A stretch of DNA of 38,376 nucleotides from Plakobranchus ocellatus (lineage: Eukaryota; Mollusca; Gastropoda; Plakobranchidae): contig BLXT01004995.1 in NCBI GenBank assembly GCA_019648995.1, forward strand, positions 2,283,204-2,321,579, written 5' to 3'. The notes beneath the pieces were generated by a model that worked only from the letters and a program-made list of their open reading frames with translations, was not told the origin of the DNA and did not search any database. The translations under genes were made by a program, and so were the position numbers. This document shows, piece after piece, positions 1-10,300 of the stretch. Numbering within the stretch: position 1 is the first letter of the stretch; every line of letters starts with the position of its first letter.

Positions 1-55
1 ATTTAAGCGGTGCGACTCAGCTAAGACAGAGTGCACCGCTTATATTTAAGCGGTG
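1..55. repeat. Tandem/foldback repeat at the window edge
   Basis: The 12-mer ATTTAAGCGGTG occurs at 1-12 and again at 44-55, a period of 43. The 10-mer TAAGCGGTGC (4-13) is mirrored as its reverse complement at 33-42, so the first unit can form a hairpin. The second unit is diverged and fades into unique sequence after about 100. This is probably the edge of a larger repeat lying outside the window. Confidence 0.6.
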
Positions 56-2904
56 TGACTCCGTTGAGTTAAGCATTGTGCTAGTTCAGTTCACACTTAC
101 TACATCAGCATCATCCATTGTATTGGCCTAGGTCTCTTTCTCTCTCAGGCACTGAAAGTAAAGACAGTGAACTGTGATGATCAAGCATGCCTATTATTTC
201 ATTGGGAGGGCAGTGGCCAGCTGGCTCTATTAGGATGTGTGCATAGTATTAGTAATAGTTGAACAGTCATACATGTACTTCTCTGACTAGGTCTAGTCAA
301 TGGTCAGTGTAAGTTCCATGCCATTTCCCTTTTTCTTTCCTAAACCTTATCACTCCTCTTCCCCTCTTTCTCATTTGAAGAACTAAGTCCTTAGGACCTT
401 GTAAATTTCCACTTTCCAGTGTTTCTAGCCTGCTCAATTCTGATCTAGACTATACATCCATTAAAATTCTATTGTACACGGCCAATCTACACAATAAGTA
501 TCTAGGTCTAGACACTATACTCTCAGTCTCATTTGATCTTATTCTTAGGCCAGAATTTATACAAACAGAAAACTACCACTCTAGTGCACAGTTTCACTTG
601 GGCTTGTCATAAACCACCTCAAAACATGAGATCTTCATCGGGAAACTTAGATCCAAGGGACTAAAAAGTCACTAAAAAGTGAACTTATTGAAGAAGTGGT
701 AAAGAAGAAGCAAAACAACAACAAAAACCAAAAAGAGACAAATAAAACAAACAAAAAAAAAAAAGAAAAGAAAAAAAGATGATGCATTTGATTTGATGTA
801 CCTGCAACGCAACACAGGGGCAAGACAATAATGAAGAAGAAAACATTACAATGGTATAAAGATATGGGCAGCATGATAAAGTTGATATTAGGACAGTTAC
901 AATCACAACAAGATGATACATTTACATATATTGAGAAAGCTCCCTTACCTCAAACCTACCATTTAGCAGCTTAGTAATGAACATAAAAAGTGAGGAATCT
1001 GTGTATGATTTTGATGAAGGAAACTGGTCTTGTGTCAACCTCTCTCCCTTTTAAATTACTTCAATCTGGTAACTAAATTATCATATAAGTCGATTTTCAT
1101 GTAACTCAATCTTTTTAGTTATATCCCATGGACATTGACTTATGCAGTGTTGACAGTATAAATCAGAATGTTTAGGAATAAATAAGAATACATTTTTTTA
1201 TGTCGTGCTCACATTGACTTAAGAGGATTCAGTCTTTCCATTTTATCATTGATTGATGGAACAATTGTCAATGTTCTGCAATCTTCACTTTTTAAGGTTA
1301 ATGAGCGATGGGGAAAAACCCTTCAATTTTGAAGTAAACATTTTTAAAATCTATACGCAGATTGGATACCTTGAAATTGATCAGATTGATAATATGAGCT
1401 TACATGAGAATTTGTAAATTGGTTTTTAATTAATCAAAATTCCATTCATTCAAGGTAATTTTTAAATTTGTAGGCTATACATGTACTTGAATTGAGCTGA
1501 ATAGAAATGTCCAACTATTATTATTATTATGTCATAATGTCTATTTTACAGGCATTCTAAATTAATGTTGAGTTTTGCTTTTCTTAACTTTATTTTTGAA
1601 ATTTTTTTGTTCCATGAATATCATACATGTAATATTATTATATATATATATATTTTTTTTTTATTTGAGTCTGTCGGTAATAAGAGCTTCAAAGATAATT
1701 ATCAATTGATTCCTAGTATTTAAAATGCTTGTGATGAATCTAATCAAATATTTGATCGTATCATATCAAAGTTGTATTTGTCACTTCTAATCCATTGCAA
1801 CTTCAGTTGTTTTTACTGGTTTTGGTTTGAATGTAACAAATTTCTCCCTCAGTTTCTATGTGTTAATTAGTTTCTGGGTTACAATTTTACTTTAAACCTT
1901 TTTCTTTTAATCAACGGGAACAATAAAGGTGTTGGTGTGAAAAAAAAACATTTTTTTTTGCAGGCAGGAATACGAAATATCAAAAGGATTTCTTTGTTGA
2001 ATAAAATCAATATGATATAAAATATTAACAAGTTAATTGATCTTCAGTAAGACAGTATAAACCAAAAAACATGACCAAACCAAAATGATTTTAAGTCCCC
2101 AAGTTCTTTTTTTTCCTACTAAATTATCAGTATTCAGGTGAAACCTATACATTTGTGTAAAACAAAATAACTTCTTCATTCTGATTCATCTGAAGAATTT
2201 TGATCTAAAAAGTGTTGTGCTGTCCTGTTTTTTGTTTTTTTTCTGTAGATGTTATTGTAGTTCAGATTCACAGTTCACCGTGACAATTTTTAATGTTAGG
2301 AATAGTTTTTCCTTTTGGACTAGTTTGTTTGGGATATTCTGCCTCAAAATGTATGTTTAGTTTTAATCTTTTAAGCTTTAAACGAGAAGATATTTACTTA
2401 AACAGCTGTGTATGAATTGTGCTGAATGTTTCAATATGTGACAAAAATGAGAAGTATTCTTACTGATGCAGTTAATAAAAGTGTGATGAACAGCAAAATA
2501 TACAGTATACCATTTTCTGTTTTCTTTGATATGTTGTAATCCTATTAAAAAAAAAAATCATTTGCCTTAAGTCTAGTCCATGCTGGATGTTATTTACTAC
2601 AAGTAGGACTGGTTTTCCAAGACATTTCCAGTAGTCTGTATAAAAAGTTATCCACATTTTTGTAAATTGACTTAATCATAAATCTTTCAATTTTGATTAT
2701 TTTACAGTGGAAACCATAAAAGCCGAAGTTTAACATTTCTAAAATGTAAGTCCTCAGAATGATGGGCTTGTTTTCTTCTCCATGTCTTGTTTTTGAGCCA
2801 ACAAATTTTTTACTATGTAATTTATATCCCAACCCAATACATGTATGCACTTTTAAGTACACCGTAAAGCGCTCTTTTTATTCATGATGACACAGCACTT
2901 TTAG
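56..2904. other. Intergenic, no gene recognised
   Basis: AT-rich sequence with many stops in all frames. Short ORFs (for example minus 647-874 and 2590-2862) are low-complexity or have no recognisable motif. A short TA run followed by poly-T lies near 1635-1665. No RNA gene was seen. Confidence 0.6.
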
Positions 2905-2919
2905 CAGGACTGGGAATCG

Positions 2920-2990
2920 TCCGCCTTGAGGCGGATTTCCGCTACAAATGACCTTGTCGTTCACTCATCAAAAGGCGGCTTCCGCCTTTT
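2920..2990. repeat. Paired GGCGG hairpins near the left transposon end
   Basis: Two hairpins share the same stem core. The first is TCCGCC (2920-2925), loop TTGA, GGCGGA (2930-2935). The second is AAAAGGCGG (2970-2978), loop CTT, CCGCCTTTT (2982-2990). They lie just inside the left TIR and could be sub-terminal binding sites of a transposase (inference). Confidence 0.55.
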
Positions 2991-3368
2991 TTTAATGTTT
3001 GATTTTATGTATAATTTAATTAAAAAGAGAAATTAAAAAAGTACGAAGAAGGATTCTGCTGGGCCTAGTCCCCAGATATATATTTAAAGCTAATAGTCTC
3101 CAACCTAGAAGAGCTCGGTGGCATGGCCTCACTGAAATATTGCGGTAATAAATACCAGGAAATCCAGTGGCCGCTATATCTTTCTTATTTTTGGAATCGT
3201 CACTGTAGGTTATCGATATTGACAAGGACTGTTGAGATCGGCCAACGCTAATTTAGATCTAGAACCGCGCTCATCACAACCCGACATTTGGCAACCCGTA
3301 TCACAACCCAGATTTTGCTTTGTTTGATAACCATTTTTCCGCGGTCCTTCTTGTTCCATTCATCCAGT

Positions 3369-3524
3369 ATGGCAAAACGTCAGGATATTGTGTGTAGGGG
3401 AGATAGTTTTGATGATGGTGATTCGGTTAATTCTTGGCGATGGGAATGGTGCGATAAAACTGAATGGCGCCTTGGAGAATTTATAACGAAATCAGATCAA
3501 ATCATGTCCAGCACTGGATTCTAG
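3369..3524 (+). CDS. Short tryptophan-rich ORF, possible WWE-like exon
   Basis: A 51-codon ORF from ATG 3369 to TAG 3522-3524. The product has an acidic stretch (SFDDGDS) followed by SWRWEWCDKTEWRLGEF. The spacing of tryptophans and the closing aromatic resemble the first strand pair of WWE domains, but only about half a domain is present and the resemblance is by eye. The surroundings (3240-3480) are richer in CpG and GC than the flanks, as for a first exon. It lies inside the TIR element and is followed about 250 bp later by another exon-like ORF. No donor site that would join the two in frame is obvious. It could be captured host sequence, part of an element-encoded protein, or chance. Confidence 0.3.
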   Translation: MAKRQDIVCRGDSFDDGDSVNSWRWEWCDKTEWRLGEFITKSDQIMSSTGF

Positions 3525-3777
3525 ATACTGAACTGCCTTAATCTAGAAATAAAATCAAGATTTAGTAAGCCTGTAGAATCAAATAAAATCGATATAGTCT
3601 AGATCTAGGTCTAGAGTCTAGATCTATACATGTTGCCAGAGACTGGAAATAATCTAAAAATTATAATTAGTGTTTCGTGATTCAACTTTTGTAAATATGA
3701 GTTGGGTTAACTGTTAAACTTAAAAATCAGGGTAACACAGTTTAGGCCTATGTGAAATATCAAAGATGATAAAATAA

Positions 3778-3957
3778 TATAGGTTTAAAGGGCAACAACA
3801 CCCTCTTCCTGTTTTAAAAGAGCCTGACAACCAGCCAGACCCAAATAAAAAGCCTGCACCAGCAAATAATCAAACTATTGCCTCTTCAATAGAACAAACC
3901 AGGCAAGCAGTAACAAAGAAACAAAGTCTAATTGCAGGCTTTTTGAAGCGGTTGTAA
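3778..3957 (+). CDS. Terminal-exon-like ORF ending in a PIP-box-like tail
   Basis: Open for 59 codons between an in-frame TAA (3775-3777) and the stop at 3955-3957, with no ATG of its own, so if real it is an internal or last exon. A possible acceptor AG lies just before about 3791 (TTTAAAG). The product is rich in P, K, N and Q and ends KKQSLIAGFLKRL. QSLIAGFL fits the spacing of a PCNA-interacting motif (Q-x-x-I-x-x-aromatic) except that the last aromatic is Leu. Such motifs at the extreme C-terminus occur in replication and repair proteins. No family is assigned. It lies within the same TIR element as the ORF at 3369. Confidence 0.25.
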   Translation, partial: YRFKGQQHPLPVLKEPDNQPDPNKKPAPANNQTIASSIEQTRQAVTKKQSLIAGFLKRL

Positions 3958-6391
3958 AGAAATCCATACCTTAGGTAGCAGGCTAAAGCAGGCTTGCCCC
4001 TGGACCCCCCTAGCTAATGCTCGTGCCTTTGGCACTCATGTTATGATTTCAGCCTTTTTTATGCTTGGCCATTCTCAGTCCTGTTTTAGGGAAAAAATTG
4101 CTATCAGGTGTAATTTAGGGGCTGTTCTAATTGCCAGAATAAAATCATAAAGTTAAAATGCAGGCCTAACTTGGGTTTACCTGCGGGGTGGAAGACCGAC
4201 AGATACCCTGCACTACTTTTTCATCCATATCACTATCATTCACTATTTGTGAGTAGACAATCATGGCTAGGTATAGGAAAAGGGAGGCATGGAGTCTAAT
4301 GCCACCCACCATACCAAAGACTGGCTACCTGGGAAAATGAGAGAGCATGAGAGAACTAAATACATGAATCAAAGTCTCACATAGCTTGACATCCCCAACT
4401 GTGGCCTTCCTGTTCCTTACCCTTTTCTTTTCTTTCAATGCATTGGTATTGTGGTGGTGATTAGGCCGCTTGCTCCTGGTCACTTTTTCAAAGTGAACAA
4501 AAAGTTAACAACTATGTGAATAGTTTCCAATATGTCAAAATGCAAAGGTTAAATGTTTATTGATTCTCCTATCTGCTCCTCCCCTTCTCTTTATCCTGCC
4601 TTGAGGAGAAAAAATATTGAAACTAAGACTCCAACATTATTTGCCTCTTGCTCTCACTTTCAATTTCCGCTCTTCCAGTTTTTTTTTTTTTGTTTTTTTT
4701 AAAGTTAAACAAATCATGTCCTCTTTTTGTACTTCTCGTTTTGCGTTTGTTTGGGTCTCATTATTTCTTGAACATTGAGCAAGCTAACCTCTACAAAGAG
4801 AGGACAGAGACCACCCTCTCTGTCAAAACCAAACTAAGGGTGTTGCTAGAATGTAGGCAATAAAGGAATCCCAAAATTAACATTAAAAGCAAATTTATCC
4901 TCGGGCAAAAAAAAAGGCACTCCATTTAACTCTTTTTATACCATAAAAAAAAAGACTTGACATAATGACAATTTGGATCCCCGAAGCATTATCATCGAAT
5001 TAGTATTTTTGTCAAAAGTTAAGATCAAAAGAAGCAAGATGAGAAAGCTTGTTACAAATAGAAGAGCAAACCAAACGAAAAAAAACAAAACTACAAGCTG
5101 AATCATATACAAGTAATGATAAATCTTTTTTTTAATGTCACAAAAGGAGAAATTTTATTCCTGTGACACAACATAATTAAAGTCAGAGAATCAAAACACA
5201 TTTGTGACATAAGTTTTAGGATCAATACAGTGAACATAATTACAAATATTCTTTAGAAATGAATTTCTTGCCACATAACATAGTAATGGTATGTTTAATT
5301 TAAATTCCCTCATTTGAAAAAATGGGTTTAGAGAAGCTATTTAAATGGCAAGATATATAGATCTAGGTGCAGTTGAATACAGTTGAACATAGCAACAAAT
5401 ATGGATTTCTCTGAATCACAAATTCTTTGAAGTTTCCCTTTCCTGTGCCAATTCCTTGTTTGTGTCTTTGTAACTTCTATCCTTTTCAATTTCATCAGCT
5501 CTTTCACACAGTCAACACCAGTTGTCTAACCTTTTGCCCTTCTATATATATTATACCAAAAACAGCCCATGATTGGTAAATTTAGCAGACTACCACTAAA
5601 ATCACACTTCTTACCCCACCTTTACATCTTAAATCATTAGAATCTCATCATATGACAGAAAACATTTGCTAGAAAGCCAATTTCCCCAAATATCTTGCAT
5701 TGGTTCTTAACGCTAAGAGCACGCTGCAAAAAACAACTTTTTCTCAGCACATAATTCTCAATGTGGAGTAAGCAAAGATACTCAATTAGATGAATTAAAC
5801 AATCTGAAGTAAGAAAGCTCCTTCTGCTTCATCCCATTGCAATGACATTTAACATGTACTGTACAGTGCTGACTGGTCAGATGAAAACTGCCTCTACAAA
5901 AATTTTAATATGCAAAATATGAGTTAGATTTGAAATCCGTCTCCCTTCATAAGTCTGAAGGGAACCATATGAATATTAAAGAGCCTGTCAGAGTTGATAA
6001 AACAATGAATTATACTGGTAAATGTTATCATAATTAAGGTCTATCATTCTGAAATATTCTGATAGTTCAACTGCAATCTCAAACATAGTGCAGTTGTTCG
6101 CTTAGTTATGTTAGAGATTTTGGTTATGTAATTAAATTAATTATTACATAAACTCAGAGGATAAACCTCTCCATTGAAGATTCAAATTTTGGCAGATAAT
6201 GTAAAACACCGCCTGAATCCCTGAAGATTACATTCAATCAGTTGGGCCCATTATATCTTAGCTGAAACAGCAGGTTTTTATAGGACAACAGAACTTAACC
6301 TACATTTCATTTTGAATGTAAAATTTGTCTGATAGTAAAATACTGATTGTTATGCATTGATAAACAAGCTAACACAAAATGTTCAAAAGAG

Positions 6392-6452
6392 GTTTAACTT
6401 TAAAATTTTGAGATCAAGGTAAGTTTAACTTTAAAATTTTGAGACCAAGGTA
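6392..6452. repeat. 31-bp tandem duplication
   Basis: A 30-bp unit starting GTTTAACTTTAAAATTTTG at 6392 is repeated at 6423 with a single difference (GAGATC versus GAGACC). The period is 31. Confidence 0.85.
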
Positions 6453-6705
6453 TATTATTAAATTTTCTTGAGAATGAGAGAGAAATTGAGGGATTACAAG
6501 CTATCATTCACCTGCATTTCAAATTGGCTGCTGAGGATAAATGAAACTTGATCACGTCAACTCTACACATTTTTTTTTTTTTACAGATTTTTTTGGCATA
6601 TTCTATCTACAACGCCTCTTTCTACTCAGTTAATACACCGATAATACAATGCTAAAAGATTATTAATAGCAGCATTTTAAAATAAAAAGAAGCAGCTTCA
6701 AAGGC

Positions 6706-6711
6706 TTTATT
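6706..6711 (-). terminator. Candidate ATRAID poly(A) signal
   Basis: TTTATT on the plus strand is AATAAA on the minus strand. It is the first canonical signal I find downstream of the ATRAID stop and would give a 3' untranslated region of about 0.7 kb. A variant ATTAAA lies closer, near 6985-6992. Transcript ends are needed to decide. Confidence 0.25.
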
Positions 6712-7394
6712 GATTTTCCTAATGTAGACCAATATTCCATGGTTTAGCTGCTTGAAGAACTTACTACAAATACACCTATCTATCACTACTAAACAGATCT
6801 GACGAATTTCAAACAATTCATGGGTCATAACACTATTCATCACCAAGAATAGCCTTTTTTTCATGTTACACCAAAGCACTGGTCACCAATAAAAGCTCTC
6901 CAAGCCTCCACCTTGTCCAACCAAGCCCCATCTCTCTCAGGCCTGACTTAAGGTCTCTCTCAAAACTGTTTATGTTCTCATACATTTTAATTCAAGTGAG
7001 CTGCCCTGGATATGATCAAAGTACCAGTAATGGGATGGTATGTTTCACAGCCAAACTCCTGATATCCCTACTATATTGACTGAACATTGAAGATCTGGCT
7101 ACAGGCACATACTGACTACTAAGTACTATCTTGTAATCTAAAACTACTTTCTGGTCAATCATCAGTAAACATAATGTTATTAATATCAATGTCTACACTG
7201 TGATACAATACATTTACAGCAAAGAGCCAAACTGACAATGGCAGGCTTTCAGTTGAACTAAAAAAAAAAAAATTGAAAAATTAAAAAATGGAGCCCCAAA
7301 TGCACATATGATAAGCTCATGGGATGGATGATCTAAAATGCACATATGTCATACTTTCATAAAATATAAAAGATTTGAAAGAACTTGCTTTAAA

Positions 7395-10300
7395 TCAATC
7401 AACTTTGCTGCTCTGTTGTATAACATATCTACGTTGGGTCACAAAGAAAAGTATGCATAATGCAATTGTGGGAAGAATAATACTAGCCAAGAATGATGTA
7501 AGAGGAAACGTTCCCTGGAAAAAAAAAAAAAAGGAAAAAGACAAGTATTAGATGTACAGCAGCAATTTATGACAATATATGTTTAAAAAAACCAAACAAC
7601 TTGGACTTGATCATCAATCCCTTTTAGTTTTATGTGCGTAGAAGAAAAAAAAGAAATCTAGTCCTGAAATATGAGAGCATGCAGAAATGCTATCGATATT
7701 TATGAAAGGATCTATCCTCCCTGGTATAATTGGGTAATGAAAAGCACATTCTGTTAAAGCTTATACTTTTAAATGTCCTAAAACATTTGTTTAAGATGAT
7801 TAAAACAGGCAACATCTTTTCCTCTGCCTTCTTTCTCAATGTCTTTCAATCAGTTAGATCTAGTCCATTGTTCGTGTCTTTGTTTAAAAAAAAAATTACA
7901 AACAAAACAAAACAAAGAAAAATTCAATTGCAGAGGATGCACAATTATAGTACATATTTGTAAAAATATGATTAGCCTAACATTTGAAATAAGCTGTGAC
8001 ACATAATTAAAGACAATTCACTATGAGCACACAGGTATAGAAAATTGACACTTGGATTGTATAACGTTATTAGTTAACAAAATGTAAGATTCATGTATAA
8101 AATAAATCATAAATAGAATTGATTTAAGGGTGATTTGTTCTAATTTTAATCAGAACTAACATTAAAGATGACAATTAAGAAAAACCTCTTGATAAAGAAT
8201 GAGCACACCCCATTTTAAACTATAAAATGTGTCACTTATCATCTGGCAAAACTTACCTGCTCTAAACACTTGTATCCATGAAAACCTTCATCACACAGAC
8301 ACTGCACCAGATCAACACCAGAGTGGACACAATGGGAATTTGATGGACATGTTACTGAAATGTAGATGCAAGCAGACATAAATGGTATAATAAATTTGAA
8401 ATTGAAGAAAATGTTTGTAAAGAGGGGAGGTTCTACTTCTTGATCATATACTTGAAACTGTAAAAAATGTGTTGATTGATTGATTGTTTATTGGTATACC
8501 CAGTCCACCATTTCTCTGTGATCTCAGGGTTTCTGTTTGTTATTTATTTTTTCTCACAAGCAATCATCTTTCAGTTGCTTAAGTTAGAAACTAAGGTAAA
8601 AATCCATATAAAATTTGAGTATATATGAAGAAAACTTTAAATGGTAGCTGTACAAAGCCTCAAATATTTCCTTTTAGTAACCCATTGTGCAAGAAGGACT
8701 GACCTCTTGAAAAAGTCTGTACATATCAGTTACATTGCAGTATTTACTCTAGTGACTTGAAAGACTGGGCATTCAATTAGAATATGCTGGTCAGTGTACA
8801 GGCTGTCGCAGGCAAAGCAAAATAAAAAAAAAGCTGTTCCTCATTTTTTAAATAAAAGCATAATATTCTGTATTTGATATTTTCTTCTCAACAGAGAACT
8901 ATTAATTAAGTGTATTTGCTAGGCATACTGTATAGATTGAACAACTCACCACTAACTTACCATTACGAACATCACAAGCATTTTGCTCACTGAAGCAGTA
9001 AGTAGAATTGGCATCTGAACTCTGATTGAGCCATGTCCCTTTACTACCTGGGCAAGAAAATTTTGATGGGAGTGACCTGCAATAATCAAAAAAAGCCTTA
9101 TTGTTTAAGTGGAATTAAATCAGAAGTAATGAATAAGTAGTGATGCTATTACAGGGGCAAGTTACATAAAAATGACAGACCTTTATTATATCAAATTAAC
9201 TTTACCGATGGATCAAAATACAAAAGCTCATGAATAATTTTCAAAAGAAAAAAACTAATCTATAGGGAATTCTAAGTAAAAGAAATATAAAAGACAGCTT
9301 ATGTGGATGGAGTGAGAGGGAAAGAGATAGGTTAAGAGGAGCAACAAAAAGGAGGAGGAAGTAAAGAGACTTTCAATACTATACTGACAGGGATAGATAA
9401 TTTCAGTGCATGAAAAGACTCACAGAAACTCGATGCCTGTATTGCTGTGAAAATCAGTGGTGCTTAATCCTTTGAACTTGTTCCCTTCTAAAGATCTGAA
9501 GAGTAAGATGTATGAGCCTTTGACAAGGGTGAAGACCAAAATGTGACAATGGGTATGAAAACTTATAATTCATACATCCTTAACTTTTTCCACTTTATCT
9601 TCACCATGAGTATCAATTCTGAATCTGATAAAAATTTTAAGATAAGTTTATGAATAATTTTCTAAGACTTGGCTTTTTGTCTTCATAACTGGTGCGATAG
9701 AAAAAAAAGAAAGCAGAATTAATATGCAATAAACAATTGCCATCTTTACAAAGAAAAACCCATACACATATGCACGCACACACCATACATATATTGAAAA
9801 AAAAAAAAGAAACAAACAACATGTGCTGTGCTTTTAAGCTCTCTGACTTAGTTAGTTAGTAGTCTAGTAAGACTATTTATGCCATTCCCTCCCCCTATTT
9901 GATAAAAAAAGAAACTGGATCTTCTTTTTCATTTGAAGTTGGATTTTACTCCATTCATTTATAAAATCAAAAGATTTGCACTTACATATACAACAAGCTG
10001 CTCATATTTACTAGAGCATCTGAGAAAGTTTCCTCTGTAATTCCACAGCCTTGAAGATCAATGCTACAAAAATCAACACAAAGATCATTAAACAATTTTT
10101 GGATAATTTTTTCTTCCTTGTTTTCCTCATCAAATCACATGGATTTTTATCTATAAATTGGCCAACTTAAAGCAATATGACAGTGTAAAATTTGGTGTAC
10201 ACCGACATTGCTTTTGAGTCAGGTCAGGCTGCTTTCTAACCAGGTCATGATAATGTTGGAGCATTCTCTGAGTTATTCCTTTTTTTAAAAATCATATTCT

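Larger units (their letters stand above)
2905..4083. mobile_element. TIR element with 6-bp target duplication, superfamily unassigned
   Basis: The left end CAGGACTGGGAAT (2905-2917) is matched by the reverse complement of 4071-4083 (CAGGACTGAGAAT), 12 of 13 bases. TTTTAG immediately precedes the left end (2899-2904) and immediately follows the right end (4084-4089), as expected for a 6-bp target-site duplication. The element is about 1.2 kb and holds GC-rich hairpins near the left end, two exon-like ORFs (3369-3524 and 3778-3957) and a short TAGATC-like tract near 3600. No transposase was recognised, so it is probably non-autonomous. A 6-bp duplication is not typical of hAT, mariner or piggyBac, and I leave the superfamily open. 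Confidence 0.6.
4090..7394. other. Intergenic, downstream of ATRAID; no gene recognised
   Basis: AT-rich with no ORF showing a recognisable motif. The part nearest 7394 should be the 3' untranslated region of the minus-strand ATRAID gene. Sequence on the minus strand of about 5400-5530 is locally open, but I could not connect it to any family. Confidence 0.5.

Noticed and set aside
2970..2996. Stem-loop followed by a T-run resembling a bacterial intrinsic terminator
   Set aside because: The window is clearly eukaryotic; the hairpin sits at the end of a transposon and no bacterial gene is nearby.
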